The position numbers and the translations under genes were made by a program. Below the pieces are notes generated by a model. That model searched no databases and was not told where the DNA came from. It saw only the letters and a program-made list of their open reading frames with translations. Shown piece after piece: positions 7,472-15,466 of a stretch of DNA of 64,000 bases; the stretch's first letter is position 1; the number at the start of each line of letters is the position of its first letter. This DNA is from JACDAN01 sp963827705 (lineage in GTDB: Bacteria; Actinomycetota; Thermoleophilia; Gaiellales; Gaiellaceae): NCBI GenBank assembly GCA_963827705.1, contig CAWHBN010000015.1, positions 1 through 64,000 of the forward strand, in the 5' to 3' direction.

Positions 7472-8710
7472 CTACGCGGCGAGGTGCTCGATCGTCTTCG
7501 TCGCGAGCCGGTCCAGTGCCTCCACGGCGAGCTCGAGATGCTCCTCCTTCGTGTCCTCCAGCTTCGTGTGCGAGAGGCCCCGAAGGCTCTGGACGAAGAG
7601 CATCACCGTCGGGATCCCCGCACGTGAGACCTCGGCCGCGTCGTGCAGCGGGCCGCTCGGCAACCTGTGCGACTGGCCGGCCACCGCTTTGATCGACTCG
7701 TCGGCGAACTCGACCAACTGCTCGTCGAAGAGGATCGGCTCGATGTTCCAGATCCGCTCGAACTCGACCTCGATGTCCTCCTCCTCGGCGAACTGCCGGC
7801 TCCGCTCCTTGGCGTCCTCCAGCATCGAGGCGAGGGTCTCGGCGTCGAGGTGGCGCTGGTCGAGGAGCTGCTCGGCGGTCTCCACGACCGACGTGACGAT
7901 GCCGGGGTTGCAGACGACGTCGCCGGAGGTGCAGACCGCCCCGCCGCCCACGCGCTCGGCGATGTGCCGGAGCTCGAGCGCCAGCTTCGCCGCGCCCGCC
8001 AGGGCGTCCCGGCGCTGATCCATCGGCGTCGAGCCGGCGTGCGCCGCTTGTCCCCGCCACACGACGCGGTGCCGCTCGACCCCGAACGTGCCGAGCACGG
8101 CTCCGAGCGGGAGATCCATCGACTCGAGCACCGGCCCTTGCTCGATGTGGAGCTCCAGGTAGGCGGCAGCGTTCTCGAGCTGACTCTTCGCGTCGGTCGC
8201 GCGATCGAGGTCGACGCCGTGTTTCCCGATCGCGTCCGGTAGCGAGACGCCGTCCCGATCGGTGAGCTGCCGCAGTTCGTCCTGATCCGCCATCGATCCG
8301 GCAGCGGCGCTCGAACCGAAGAGGGAGCGACCGAACCGGGCGCCCTCCTCGTCCGCCCACGAGACGAGACGGACGGTGACCGGCGGCTCGCCCTCCTCCG
8401 CGATCCGGCGCAGCACCTCCGATCCGGCGACCACGTTGAGCGCGCCGTCCAGCCAACCGCCGTTCGGAACGGAGTCGAGGTGGCCGCCGATCAGCAGCTC
8501 TCGATCCGACCGGCCGCGAAGCGTCCACCACTGGTTCCGCGCCTCGTCGAACTCCATCTCGGCGCCGGTGCCCTCCAGCTTCGAGGCCATCCACTTCTGC
8601 GCCTCGACCCAGGTGTCGGTCCAGGCCACGCGCTGGGCGCCGTCCTCGTTGCCCGTGAGCTCGCGCAGCTCCTTCAGCTCGGCCACTGTGCGGGTGGGAT
8701 CGAGCGTCAT
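7472..8710 (-). CDS. M20-family Zn-dependent amidohydrolase (N-carbamoyl amino acid hydrolase / beta-ureidopropionase type)
   Basis: A 412-aa cytoplasmic enzyme of the HyuC/AmaB/allantoate amidohydrolase group, which hydrolyses N-carbamoyl amino acids to the amino acid, CO2 and ammonia. Metal ligands are all visible: GGHLDSVPNGG (His, then bridging Asp in WLDGALNVVAG), SWADEEGARFG, LELHIEQGP and SGPLHDAAE. The middle of the chain (GVERHRVVWRGQAAHAGSTP) is the lid/dimerisation domain. ATG 8710 overlaps the VOC gene stop (ATGA). With dihydropyrimidinase nearby, the likely substrate is N-carbamoyl-beta-alanine or N-carbamoyl-beta-aminoisobutyrate; allantoate or hydantoin-derived carbamoyl acids are alternatives. 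Confidence 0.87.
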   Translation of the reverse strand: MTLDPTRTVAELKELRELTGNEDGAQRVAWTDTWVEAQKWMASKLEGTGAEMEFDEARNQWWTLRGRSDRELLIGGHLDSVPNGGWLDGALNVVAGSEVLRRIAEEGEPPVTVRLVSWADEEGARFGRSLFGSSAAAGSMADQDELRQLTDRDGVSLPDAIGKHGVDLDRATDAKSQLENAAAYLELHIEQGPVLESMDLPLGAVLGTFGVERHRVVWRGQAAHAGSTPMDQRRDALAGAAKLALELRHIAERVGGGAVCTSGDVVCNPGIVTSVVETAEQLLDQRHLDAETLASMLEDAKERSRQFAEEEDIEVEFERIWNIEPILFDEQLVEFADESIKAVAGQSHRLPSGPLHDAAEVSRAGIPTVMLFVQSLRGLSHTKLEDTKEEHLELAVEALDRLATKTIEHLAA

Positions 8711-9111
8711 GCCACGCAGAACCCGTTGCCCTCGGGGTCCTTCATCACGGCCCATGACTCCTCATACGGCCCGATCTTCAGCGACCGGTCTTCGATGAAG
8801 GTGGCGCCGAGCCCGGTCAGCCGCTCGACCTCGGCCTCGCGGTCCTCCGAGTGGATGTCGAGATGGATCGGGATGTCCGTCGTCGGGGTCTTCGGCCTGC
8901 GCTGGAAGAGGAGCCGTGGGCCGGTGCCGTCCGGGTTGACGAGCATCGCCCACCCGTCCGCGTCGAGCTCACCCCGTTCGATCGCGGCGGCCGCCGCCTC
9001 CTCGACCTCCTGAGGAACCTCGATGTGCTCGTAGCCGAGCGCCTCGCGCCAGAACTCGGCGAGCTTCACGGGCTCGTCGCACGCGAAGGTGATGTTGTTG
9101 AGCCGAGCCAC
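8707..9111 (-). CDS. VOC family protein (glyoxalase/dioxygenase-like)
   Basis: A 134-aa two-module beta-alpha-beta-beta-beta protein: LNNITFACDEPVKLAEFWREALGY at the start, LHLDIHSED-type central strand (PIHLDIHSEDREAE) and the closing MKDPEGNGFCVA, typical of the Glyoxalase_6-like branch. VOC proteins bind a metal and catalyse isomerisation, epimerisation or oxygenation. The start is GTG 9111, 7 nt after a TAACGT box, and the stop overlaps the hydrolase gene start, so these two form an operon. An epimerase role for a chiral carbamoyl or hydantoin intermediate would fit the context but is only inference. Confidence 0.78.
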   Translation of the reverse strand: MARLNNITFACDEPVKLAEFWREALGYEHIEVPQEVEEAAAAAIERGELDADGWAMLVNPDGTGPRLLFQRRPKTPTTDIPIHLDIHSEDREAEVERLTGLGATFIEDRSLKIGPYEESWAVMKDPEGNGFCVA

Positions 9112-9118
9112 CAGCGCG

Positions 9119-9128
9119 ACGTTAACGT
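9119..9128. promoter_or_regulatory. Palindromic -10 element shared by two divergent leaderless genes
   Basis: ACGTTAACGT is a perfect 10-bp palindrome. Read on the plus strand it gives TAACGT (9123-9128), 6 nt before the ATG of the permease gene (9135). On the minus strand the same bases give TAACGT, 7 nt before the GTG of the VOC gene (9111). The intergenic gap is only 23 bp and contains no Shine-Dalgarno for either gene. One symmetric element thus seems to open DNA for both operons. Confidence 0.6.
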
Positions 9129-9134
9129 CTCGAC

Positions 9135-10013
9135 ATGGGATCGGTCGCCGTCGAGCCGCCCCGCCGTGAGCTTCCCTGGCGGCCGGTGCTCATCCAGCTC
9201 GGGATGATGGCGATCGTCCTCGCCGCCCTCTACGCCCTGTGGGAGGGGTTCAAGTGGTTCGGCGAGGCGACAGGCCTGACGATCGGAAGCTTCGAGGTCA
9301 ACGACAAGACCTTCCCTCACATCCACGACATCGTCGGCCAGCTCTTCGAGCCCTCGCGGAGGAACGGCCCGCTGCTGATCGAGGTGCTCTGGGACGCAGC
9401 CCTCTTCACGGCGAAGGAGGCGGCTGTCGGCTTCGTGCTCGGCGCCTCGATCGGATTCGTGCTCGGGGTGCTCCTCGCTCACTCGCGCCTGCTCCAGCGC
9501 GGCTTCCTCCCCTACATCGTCGCCTCCCAGACGATCCCGATCCTCGCCGTCGCGCCGATGGTCGTCATCTGGTTCGGCGGGAGGGGTTTCCCCGACTGGT
9601 TCTCGGTCTCGATCATCGCTGCCTTCCTCACGTTCTTCCCGGTCGCGATCAACACCCTGCGCGGGCTCACGTCGGTCGACCCGCGGGCGCTCGAGCTCAC
9701 GCGCTCGTACGCGTCGAGCACGCTCCAGATCCTCTGGAAGCTGCGGCTTCCCGCTTCGCTTCCGTACCTGTTCACCGCCTTCAAGATCTCGGCGACGGCC
9801 TGCGTGGTGGGCGCGATCATCGGCGAGCTGCCCGCCTCGATCCAGAACGGTCTCGGCGGCGCGATCCTCAACTTCAACCAGTACTACTCGACGACGCCGG
9901 AGAACCTGTGGGCGACCAACCTCGTCGCCGCCGCGCTCGGGATCGTCTTCTTCCTGGTCGTCGTCGTGGTGGAGAAGATCGTCGTGCGGCGAGCGCCGGA
10001 GCACGTGGCGTGA
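9135..10013 (+). CDS. ABC transporter permease, SsuC/ThiX type
   Basis: A 292-aa inner-membrane permease with about six helices. The EAA-type loop that contacts the ATPase is LTRSYASSTLQILWKLRLPASLPYLFTAFKIS, preceded by FFPVAINTLRGLTSVDP, both standard for the nitrate/sulfonate/taurine/pyrimidine importer family. It is first in a five-gene run (permease, ATPase, permease, binding protein, dihydropyrimidinase), suggesting uptake of a pyrimidine-like compound. The 3' end overlaps the ATPase start by 4 nt. The start is leaderless. Confidence 0.88.
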   Translation: MGSVAVEPPRRELPWRPVLIQLGMMAIVLAALYALWEGFKWFGEATGLTIGSFEVNDKTFPHIHDIVGQLFEPSRRNGPLLIEVLWDAALFTAKEAAVGFVLGASIGFVLGVLLAHSRLLQRGFLPYIVASQTIPILAVAPMVVIWFGGRGFPDWFSVSIIAAFLTFFPVAINTLRGLTSVDPRALELTRSYASSTLQILWKLRLPASLPYLFTAFKISATACVVGAIIGELPASIQNGLGGAILNFNQYYSTTPENLWATNLVAAALGIVFFLVVVVVEKIVVRRAPEHVA

Positions 10014-10840
10014 ACGAGCAGGCGAATGTGGTCGAGCTCAAGGCCGTCTCGAAGGAGTTCGTCCAGGGCCAGGTCAGGGCGCTCGAAGGCATCGACCTCG
10101 AGATCCGTCCCGGCGAGTTCATCTCGCTGATCGGCCCGTCCGGCTGCGGCAAGTCGACGCTCCTCCGGATCGTCGGCGACCTGATCCAGCCGTCAGGCGG
10201 GGACGTCGTCGTCAACGGCAAGAGCGCGCACCAGGCGCGGCTCGACCGTGACTACGGCATCGTCTTCCAGGACGCCGTCCTCTTCGACTGGCGCACCGTG
10301 GAGAAGAACATCGGGCTGCCGCTCGAGATCCTCCGCTGGGATCGCCGGAAGCGGGGCGAGCGGGTCCAGGAGCTGGTCGACCTCGTCGAGCTCAAGGGCT
10401 TCGAGAAGCACCACCCGTGGCAACTCTCGGGCGGGATGCAGCAGCGGGTCTCGATCGCGCGCGCGCTCTCGTTCGCACCGCCGCTCCTCTTGATGGACGA
10501 GCCGTTCGGCGCCCTGGACGAGATGACCCGTGAGCGCCTGAACCTCGAGCTTCTGCGGATCTGGGAGCAGAGCGGGAGCACGGTGATCTTCGTCACGCAC
10601 TCGATCTCGGAAGCCGTGTTCCTCTCGACGCGCGTGGTTGTCATGTCGGCGCGGCCCGGCCGGATCGTGGGCATCGTCGACATCGACCTCCCCCAGCCGC
10701 GCACGAGCGAGACACGCGAGGAGCCGCGGTTCGCCGAGCTGATCCGCGACGTTCGGCAGCTGCTTCGCAAGGGCGGCGGCTTCGAGGTCGAGGAGCCCGA
10801 GGACGAAGAGCAGTTCATCGTGGCGGAAGAGGGCTTGTGA
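10010..10840 (+). CDS. ABC transporter ATP-binding protein (SsuB/TauB type)
   Basis: A 276-aa ATPase that powers the importer. Walker A GPSGCGKSTLL, Q-loop VFQDAVLFDW, signature LSGGMQQRVSIARAL, Walker B LLLMDEPFGALD and the switch His in VTHSISEAVFL are all intact. The GTG start at 10010 overlaps the previous stop (GTGA), and the stop overlaps the next permease in the same way. The C-terminal 45 residues (FAELIRDVRQLLRKGG, then an acidic tail) are longer than in SsuB but common in this subgroup. Confidence 0.9.
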   Translation: MNEQANVVELKAVSKEFVQGQVRALEGIDLEIRPGEFISLIGPSGCGKSTLLRIVGDLIQPSGGDVVVNGKSAHQARLDRDYGIVFQDAVLFDWRTVEKNIGLPLEILRWDRRKRGERVQELVDLVELKGFEKHHPWQLSGGMQQRVSIARALSFAPPLLLMDEPFGALDEMTRERLNLELLRIWEQSGSTVIFVTHSISEAVFLSTRVVVMSARPGRIVGIVDIDLPQPRTSETREEPRFAELIRDVRQLLRKGGGFEVEEPEDEEQFIVAEEGL

Positions 10841-11664
10841 GCAGCAGCGTCGTCGAGCCGATCCCCCGCGGGACCCTCGGCGCGCGCGTCGGGCGGGGCC
10901 TCTGGGACTGGTTCCCCGCCGTCGTCGTCTTCGTCGCCGGCATCGCGCTCTGGGAGGGGCTCGTCCGCGGCCTCGACATCCAGAACTTCCTGCTGCCCCC
11001 GCCCTCCGACATCACGCGAACCTTGTGGACCGAGCGCGACACGCTCTGGGGCGCAGGGTGGTTCACGTTCCAGGAGGCGTTCGGCGGCTGGGTGATGGGC
11101 TGCTCGGCGGGGATCGTGGTCGCCCTGATCCTCGCCCGCTGGCGGCTGCTCGCGACCGCGCTGATGCCGTTCGCGATCGCCGCGAACGCGATCCCGATCA
11201 TCGCCTTCGCCCCGATCACGAACAACTGGTTCGGGACGCTCAACCAGCTCTCGAAGATGGTGATCGCCGCCGTCCTCTGCTTCTTCCCGGTGCTCGTCAA
11301 CACCCTCCGGGGACTGACGTCGGTGCGGCCGCAGCAGATCGAGCTGATGCGTTCCTACGCGAGCGGCGAGCGGGAGATCTTTCGGCGGGTGCGCATCCCG
11401 AACGCGCTGCCGTTCATCTTCACCGGCTTGAAGGTGGCGACCGTACTCGCGATGATCGGCGCGATCGTGGGCGACTACTTCGGAGGCTCGCAGGACGCGC
11501 TGGGAATCCAGATCCGGCGGCAGGCCGGCATCTTCGCGTTCACGGAGGCGTGGGCGGCGATCGTCGTCGCCAGCATTCTCGGAATCCTGTTCTACGGCGC
11601 CGTCGCCGCTCTCGAGCGGCTTACGATGGGCTGGCATCCGTCGGCGCGGAGGACCGCGGAGTAA
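10837..11664 (+). CDS. ABC transporter permease, second subunit
   Basis: A 275-aa permease paralogous to the first, with WFPAVVVFVAGIALWEGLVRG as the first helix and the ATPase-contact loop MRSYASGEREIFRRVRIPNALPFIFTGLKVA. Two different permeases imply a heterodimeric channel, as in the pyrimidine-precursor importers. GTG 10837 overlaps the ATPase stop by 4 nt. The TAA stop at 11662-11664 shares a base with an ATG, but the binding-protein start is better placed at 11694. Confidence 0.88.
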   Translation: MSSSVVEPIPRGTLGARVGRGLWDWFPAVVVFVAGIALWEGLVRGLDIQNFLLPPPSDITRTLWTERDTLWGAGWFTFQEAFGGWVMGCSAGIVVALILARWRLLATALMPFAIAANAIPIIAFAPITNNWFGTLNQLSKMVIAAVLCFFPVLVNTLRGLTSVRPQQIELMRSYASGEREIFRRVRIPNALPFIFTGLKVATVLAMIGAIVGDYFGGSQDALGIQIRRQAGIFAFTEAWAAIVVASILGILFYGAVAALERLTMGWHPSARRTAE

Positions 11665-11693
11665 TGGCAACCATGCACCGAAAGGGGAAGTGG

Positions 11694-12815
11694 ATGAGCA
11701 GAAGTAGGTGGTGGTCCGTCGCTGCGCTCGCGGCTGCGGCGATGTTCGCGCTGGCCGGGTGCGGCGGCGACGACGAGGAGGGCGGTAGCGCCGGCGGCGA
11801 CCTCACCAAGGTCACGCTGCAGTCGAAGTGGGTCGTGCAGGCGCAGTTCGCGGGTTACTACGCGGCTAAGGACCAGGGCTACTACGAGGACGAGGGGCTG
11901 GACGTCGACATTCGCGCGGGCGGCCCGGACATCGTCCCCGAGCAGGTGGTCCTCGGCGGCCAGGCTGAGTTCGGGATCAACTGGCTCGACAGCACGCTGG
12001 CCACGCGCGACAAGGGCCAGAACATCGTCAACATCGCCCAGGTCTTCACTCGGTCGGGCATGACCGAGGTCACCTGGAAGGACACCGGCCTCGACCAGAT
12101 CACAGACCTGAAGGGCAAGAAGGTCGGCGTCTGGCTCGGCGGCAACGAGCACAAGCTGTTCGCCGCGCTGAACAAGAACGGCATCGATCCGCAGAAGGAC
12201 GCCGAGATCGTCGCGCAGCCGTTCGACATGGAGCTCTTCCTCAAGCGGGACATCGACGCTGCCGCGGCGATGACCTACAACGAGCTCGCCCAGGTGCTCG
12301 AGACGAAGAACGCGGACACGGGCCAGCTCCACTCGATCGACGAGCTCAACGTCATGAAGATGTCCGACCTCGGCACGGGAGCGCTCGAGGACGGCATCTT
12401 CGTCCGTGAGGACTGGATCGAGGACGGCGAGAATCGCGAGACCGCCGAGAAGTTCCTACAGGCGAGCTTCCGCGGGTGGATCTACTGCCGCGATAACCCG
12501 GACGCCTGCGTCGACATCGTGCTGAAGAACGGGCCGACGCTCGGCGAGGGCCACCAGCGCTGGCAGATGAATGAGATCAACAAGCTGATCTGGCCGGCGC
12601 CCAATGGCATCGGGATCATGGAGGCCGAGTCCTGGGACATCACGAAGGAGATCGCGCTCGACGGCAAGGTGATCTCCAAGCCGGCGAGTGACGACGCCTA
12701 CCGGACCGACATCGCCGAGGAGGCGGTCGCCAAGCTCGAGGCCGACGACGTCGACGTCAACGGCGAGGACTGGCAGGCGGAGGAAGTCGAAGTCACCGAG
12801 GGCGGCGCCCGGTAA
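11694..12815 (+). CDS. ABC transporter substrate-binding lipoprotein, NMT1/THI5-like
   Basis: A 373-aa lipoprotein. ATG 11694 follows AAAGGGGAAG at good spacing. The signal MSRSRWWSVAALAAAAMFAL ends in the lipobox LAGC, giving a lipid-anchored Cys followed by an acidic linker (GGDDEEGG). The mature part begins KVTLQSKWVVQAQFAGYYAA, with the AxxxGYYxxEGLDV pattern of the NMT1/THI5 fold, which binds pyrimidine precursors such as hydroxymethylpyrimidine derivatives and riboflavin-type ligands. The neighbouring dihydropyrimidinase suggests a pyrimidine, hydantoin or related cyclic amide as ligand. The family is secure; the ligand is inferred. Confidence 0.85.
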   Translation: MSRSRWWSVAALAAAAMFALAGCGGDDEEGGSAGGDLTKVTLQSKWVVQAQFAGYYAAKDQGYYEDEGLDVDIRAGGPDIVPEQVVLGGQAEFGINWLDSTLATRDKGQNIVNIAQVFTRSGMTEVTWKDTGLDQITDLKGKKVGVWLGGNEHKLFAALNKNGIDPQKDAEIVAQPFDMELFLKRDIDAAAAMTYNELAQVLETKNADTGQLHSIDELNVMKMSDLGTGALEDGIFVREDWIEDGENRETAEKFLQASFRGWIYCRDNPDACVDIVLKNGPTLGEGHQRWQMNEINKLIWPAPNGIGIMEAESWDITKEIALDGKVISKPASDDAYRTDIAEEAVAKLEADDVDVNGEDWQAEEVEVTEGGAR

Positions 12816-12842
12816 CGCAATGCCGAAGGAGGGAGATCCGCA

Positions 12843-14261
12843 ATGAGTTCCGTTCTGATCAAGGGAGGCCGAGTGATCACGGCGGCCGACGACTACGTCG
12901 GCGACGTGTTCGTCGAGAACGAGCGGATCTCCCTCATCGGCGAGTCGCTCTCGGACATCGTCGAGGCGGACCGCGTCATCGACGCTTCCGGGAAGTACGT
13001 GCTCCCGGGCGGGATCGACCCGCACACGCATCTGGACATGCCGTTCGGCGGCACGGTGACCGTCGACGACGTCGAGTCGGGCCAGACGGCCGCTGCGTTC
13101 GGCGGCACGACCTGCCACGTCGACTTCATCATCCAGCCGCCGGGCGAATCGTTCGCGACCGCCCTCGAGATCTGGAGGGAGAAGGCAAACGGCAAGCAGG
13201 TGATCGACATGGGCTACCACATGGCGATCACCGACCTGAAGGACGGCGGGTCGCTCGAGGAGCTGGCCGGGCTGCCCGATCAGGGCGTCACCTCGTACAA
13301 GCTGTTCATGGCCTACAAGGGCGCGCTCATGGTCGACGACGAGACGCTGTTCCGGTCGATGCAGGTCGCAGCCGACTCAGGGGCGCTGGTCATGGTTCAC
13401 GCCGAGAACGGCGACGCGATCGACGTCCTCGTCAAGGAGGCGCTGGCCGCGGGCCACACCGAGCCGCACTGGCACGCGCTGACGCGGCCGCCCGAGACCG
13501 AGGGCGAGGCGACGAACCGGGCGATCCAGCTGGCTCGGGTAGCCGGCGCGCCGCTGTACGTCGTCCACGTCTCCTGCCGCGAGGCCGTCGAGCCGATCGC
13601 GCTCGCCCGCGAGAAAGGCTGGGACATCCACGGCGAGACGTGCACGCAGTACTTCTTCATCGACTACACGCACCTCGAGAAGCCGAACTTCGAGGGGGCG
13701 AAGTACGTCTACACACCGCCTCCGCGGGACAAGGCGAACCAGGACGTGTTGTGGAACGCCGTGCGGACGGACGTCCTCTCGGCGATCTCGACCGATCACT
13801 GCGCGTTCCTCTGGGACGGCCAGAAGACGCTCGGACGCGACGACTTCTCGAAGATCCCGAACGGCGGGCCGGGGCTCGAGAACCGGCTGCACATGATCCA
13901 CGAGTTCGGCGTCCGGGCCGGGCGGATCTCGCTGAACCGGATGGTCGAGCTGCTCTCCACGAACCCGGCGAAGCTGTTCGGGCTCTACCCGCGGAAGGGG
14001 ACGATCGCCGTGGGCTCCGACGCAGACATCGTCGTCTTCGACCCGGAGCGCAAGCACACCATCACGGCCGCGGGCCACCACTCGAAGATCGACTACAACC
14101 TCTACGAGGGGACCGAGGTCACGGGGACTCCCGAGGTCGTGCTCCTGCGCGGGCAGGTGCTCGTCGAGGGCGACGAGCTCGTGGCGTCGCCGGGCGTGGG
14201 TCAGTTCGTGGCGCGGGCGAAGTTCGGCGAGGAGCTGAAGGCCGAGACCGCGGTGGCCTGA
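12843..14261 (+). CDS. hydA: Dihydropyrimidinase / D-hydantoinase
   Basis: A 472-aa amidohydrolase that opens dihydrouracil or dihydrothymine (or 5-substituted hydantoins) to the N-carbamoyl amino acid. The strong Shine-Dalgarno GAAGGAGGG precedes ATG 12843. Metal-site residues are visible in order: the HxH of GGIDPHTHLD, the carboxylated Lys in TSYKLFMAYKG, His in MVHAENGD, His in YVVHVSC and Asp in ISTDHCAF. The C-terminal stretch GTIAVGSDADIVVFDP is the normal small beta domain. Its product is the substrate of the M20 hydrolase encoded 4 kb upstream. It is the last gene of the importer operon. Confidence 0.92.
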   Translation: MSSVLIKGGRVITAADDYVGDVFVENERISLIGESLSDIVEADRVIDASGKYVLPGGIDPHTHLDMPFGGTVTVDDVESGQTAAAFGGTTCHVDFIIQPPGESFATALEIWREKANGKQVIDMGYHMAITDLKDGGSLEELAGLPDQGVTSYKLFMAYKGALMVDDETLFRSMQVAADSGALVMVHAENGDAIDVLVKEALAAGHTEPHWHALTRPPETEGEATNRAIQLARVAGAPLYVVHVSCREAVEPIALAREKGWDIHGETCTQYFFIDYTHLEKPNFEGAKYVYTPPPRDKANQDVLWNAVRTDVLSAISTDHCAFLWDGQKTLGRDDFSKIPNGGPGLENRLHMIHEFGVRAGRISLNRMVELLSTNPAKLFGLYPRKGTIAVGSDADIVVFDPERKHTITAAGHHSKIDYNLYEGTEVTGTPEVVLLRGQVLVEGDELVASPGVGQFVARAKFGEELKAETAVA

Positions 14262-14280
14262 CACCCCCGCCGCCACCGAC

Positions 14281-14895
14281 GTGAGCGAGTGGAGCGCGTA
14301 CTACGACGCCGTTCGAGACCGTCCGCCGCACGAGACGTTGCTCGAGGCGCTCGAATCCTTCGCTGAGCCAGGGCTCGCGGTCGACCTGGGCTGCGGCGAC
14401 GGCCGGGACACGGTGGAGCTGCTCCGGCGCGACTGGCACGTCGTCGCGATCGACGCCGAGGCAGAGGCAATCGAGCGGCTGCGCGCCCGCGTCGGCGATT
14501 CACGCGCCCTGGAGACCGAAGTTGCGCGCTTCGAGGACGCGCGCTGGCCATGCGCCGAGCTTCTCAACGCCGGGTTCTCGCTTCCGTTCTGCCACCCCGA
14601 CCGCTTCGACGACCTCTGGAGACGCATTCACGCCTCGATCCGTCCGGGCGGACGTTTCTGCGGTCAGCTGTTCGGCGAGCGGGACGAGTGGGCCGGCGAG
14701 AAGGACATGACGTTTTTCACGCGGGACGCCGCCGAGGCGCTCTTCGGCGGATTCGAGCTCGAACGGTTCGACGAGGAGGAGACGGATGGCGAGACAGCCG
14801 TCGGCGAGCCGAAGCACTGGCACGTCTTCCACGTCGTTGCCCAGAGGATCCGCGAGCCCCACGCCGACCTCCCGCTCGACCGGGCGCCGCCTTGA
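14281..14895 (+). CDS. Class I SAM-dependent methyltransferase
   Basis: A 204-aa Rossmann methyltransferase. Motif I is AVDLGCGDGRDTVELL, motif II VVAIDAEAEAIERL and the post-motif region SIRPGGRFCGQLFG. GTG 14281 lies 19 bp after the dihydropyrimidinase stop, so it may be a tail gene of that operon. It resembles small TehB-like proteins. Substrate unknown. Confidence 0.75.
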   Translation: MSEWSAYYDAVRDRPPHETLLEALESFAEPGLAVDLGCGDGRDTVELLRRDWHVVAIDAEAEAIERLRARVGDSRALETEVARFEDARWPCAELLNAGFSLPFCHPDRFDDLWRRIHASIRPGGRFCGQLFGERDEWAGEKDMTFFTRDAAEALFGGFELERFDEEETDGETAVGEPKHWHVFHVVAQRIREPHADLPLDRAPP

Positions 14896-14907
14896 AGCTC
14901 GGACGAT

Positions 14908-14952
14908 CCGCGAGCCAGGTCTGAGGGACTGTCCCTCGGACCTGGCTCGCGG
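14908..14952. repeat. 21-bp imperfect inverted repeat (long hairpin)
   Basis: Arms of 14 bp (14908-14921 and 14939-14952, CCGCGAGCCAGGTC and its complement) enclose GAGGGA-CTG-TCCCTC; one T-G pair joins the two helices. The folded form is a 21-bp stem with a 3-nt loop. There is no T-tract. It lies just after the methyltransferase stop and between convergent genes, so it could be a two-way terminator or a dispersed palindromic repeat. The rest of 14953-15128 shows no gene I can support. Confidence 0.55.
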
Positions 14953-15128
14953 GGACACGGAGATCGTGACGAAAGCGAGCCGGTTCGTCCGGCACGCAGT
15001 CACGCCTGCTGGAATCAGGCGCGACTGCCGAGTTGAGCCGGCCGGGAACTGGCTTGTTCGCTGGGGCCGACCCCCGCTGCGCGGCCGGTCGTCCCTGGAC
15101 CGCAAACCGCGACCAGCTCGCGCGAGCG

Positions 15129-15449
15129 CTAGTCGCCGGCGCCCTCTCGGGCGGCCCCGGCGAGATCCTCCGCACTGTCCTCGACCGTGTCCGCCGCCTC
15201 CTCGACGACGTCGGCCACGACCGCGGCAGCCACGAACAGCCGCTTGCGCGTCAGGTAGGCGAGACCGACCAGAAGACCCGTTGCCACGGCGATCAACCCG
15301 ATTCGTCCAGCCGGCGGCAGCTCCTGGACCGCGTCCCGAAGACGTTCGACCTTCGACTTGCGGCGAAGCCCGAAGCGTTCCATCGGCGGGAGCTCCTGGA
15401 TCGTCTCGACCAGACGCTCCGCACCGGTCTTGCCGCGATCTACAACCAT
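15129..15449 (-). CDS. Small single-helix membrane protein, hypothetical
   Basis: A protein of about 106 aa. Several in-frame starts are possible (GTG 15470, ATG 15467, 15461, 15455, 15449); ATG 15449 has GGAG 6 nt upstream and is used here. Two similar charged motifs, VETIQELPPMERFGLRRK and LRDAVQELPPAGRIGL, form an internal duplication before a single membrane helix (LIAVATGLLVGLAYL). The C-terminus is acidic and helical. It lies directly downstream of the semialdehyde dehydrogenase gene, so probably on the same transcript. No family recognised. Confidence 0.5.
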   Translation of the reverse strand: MVVDRGKTGAERLVETIQELPPMERFGLRRKSKVERLRDAVQELPPAGRIGLIAVATGLLVGLAYLTRKRLFVAAAVVADVVEEAADTVEDSAEDLAGAAREGAGD

Positions 15450-15466
15450 GCTCATCTCCATCCTCA

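Noticed and set aside
13640..14284. Plus-strand frame overlapping dihydropyrimidinase
   Set aside because: It is a shadow frame: Arg/Gly-rich, no start signal, and the real frame has all catalytic residues through 14261.
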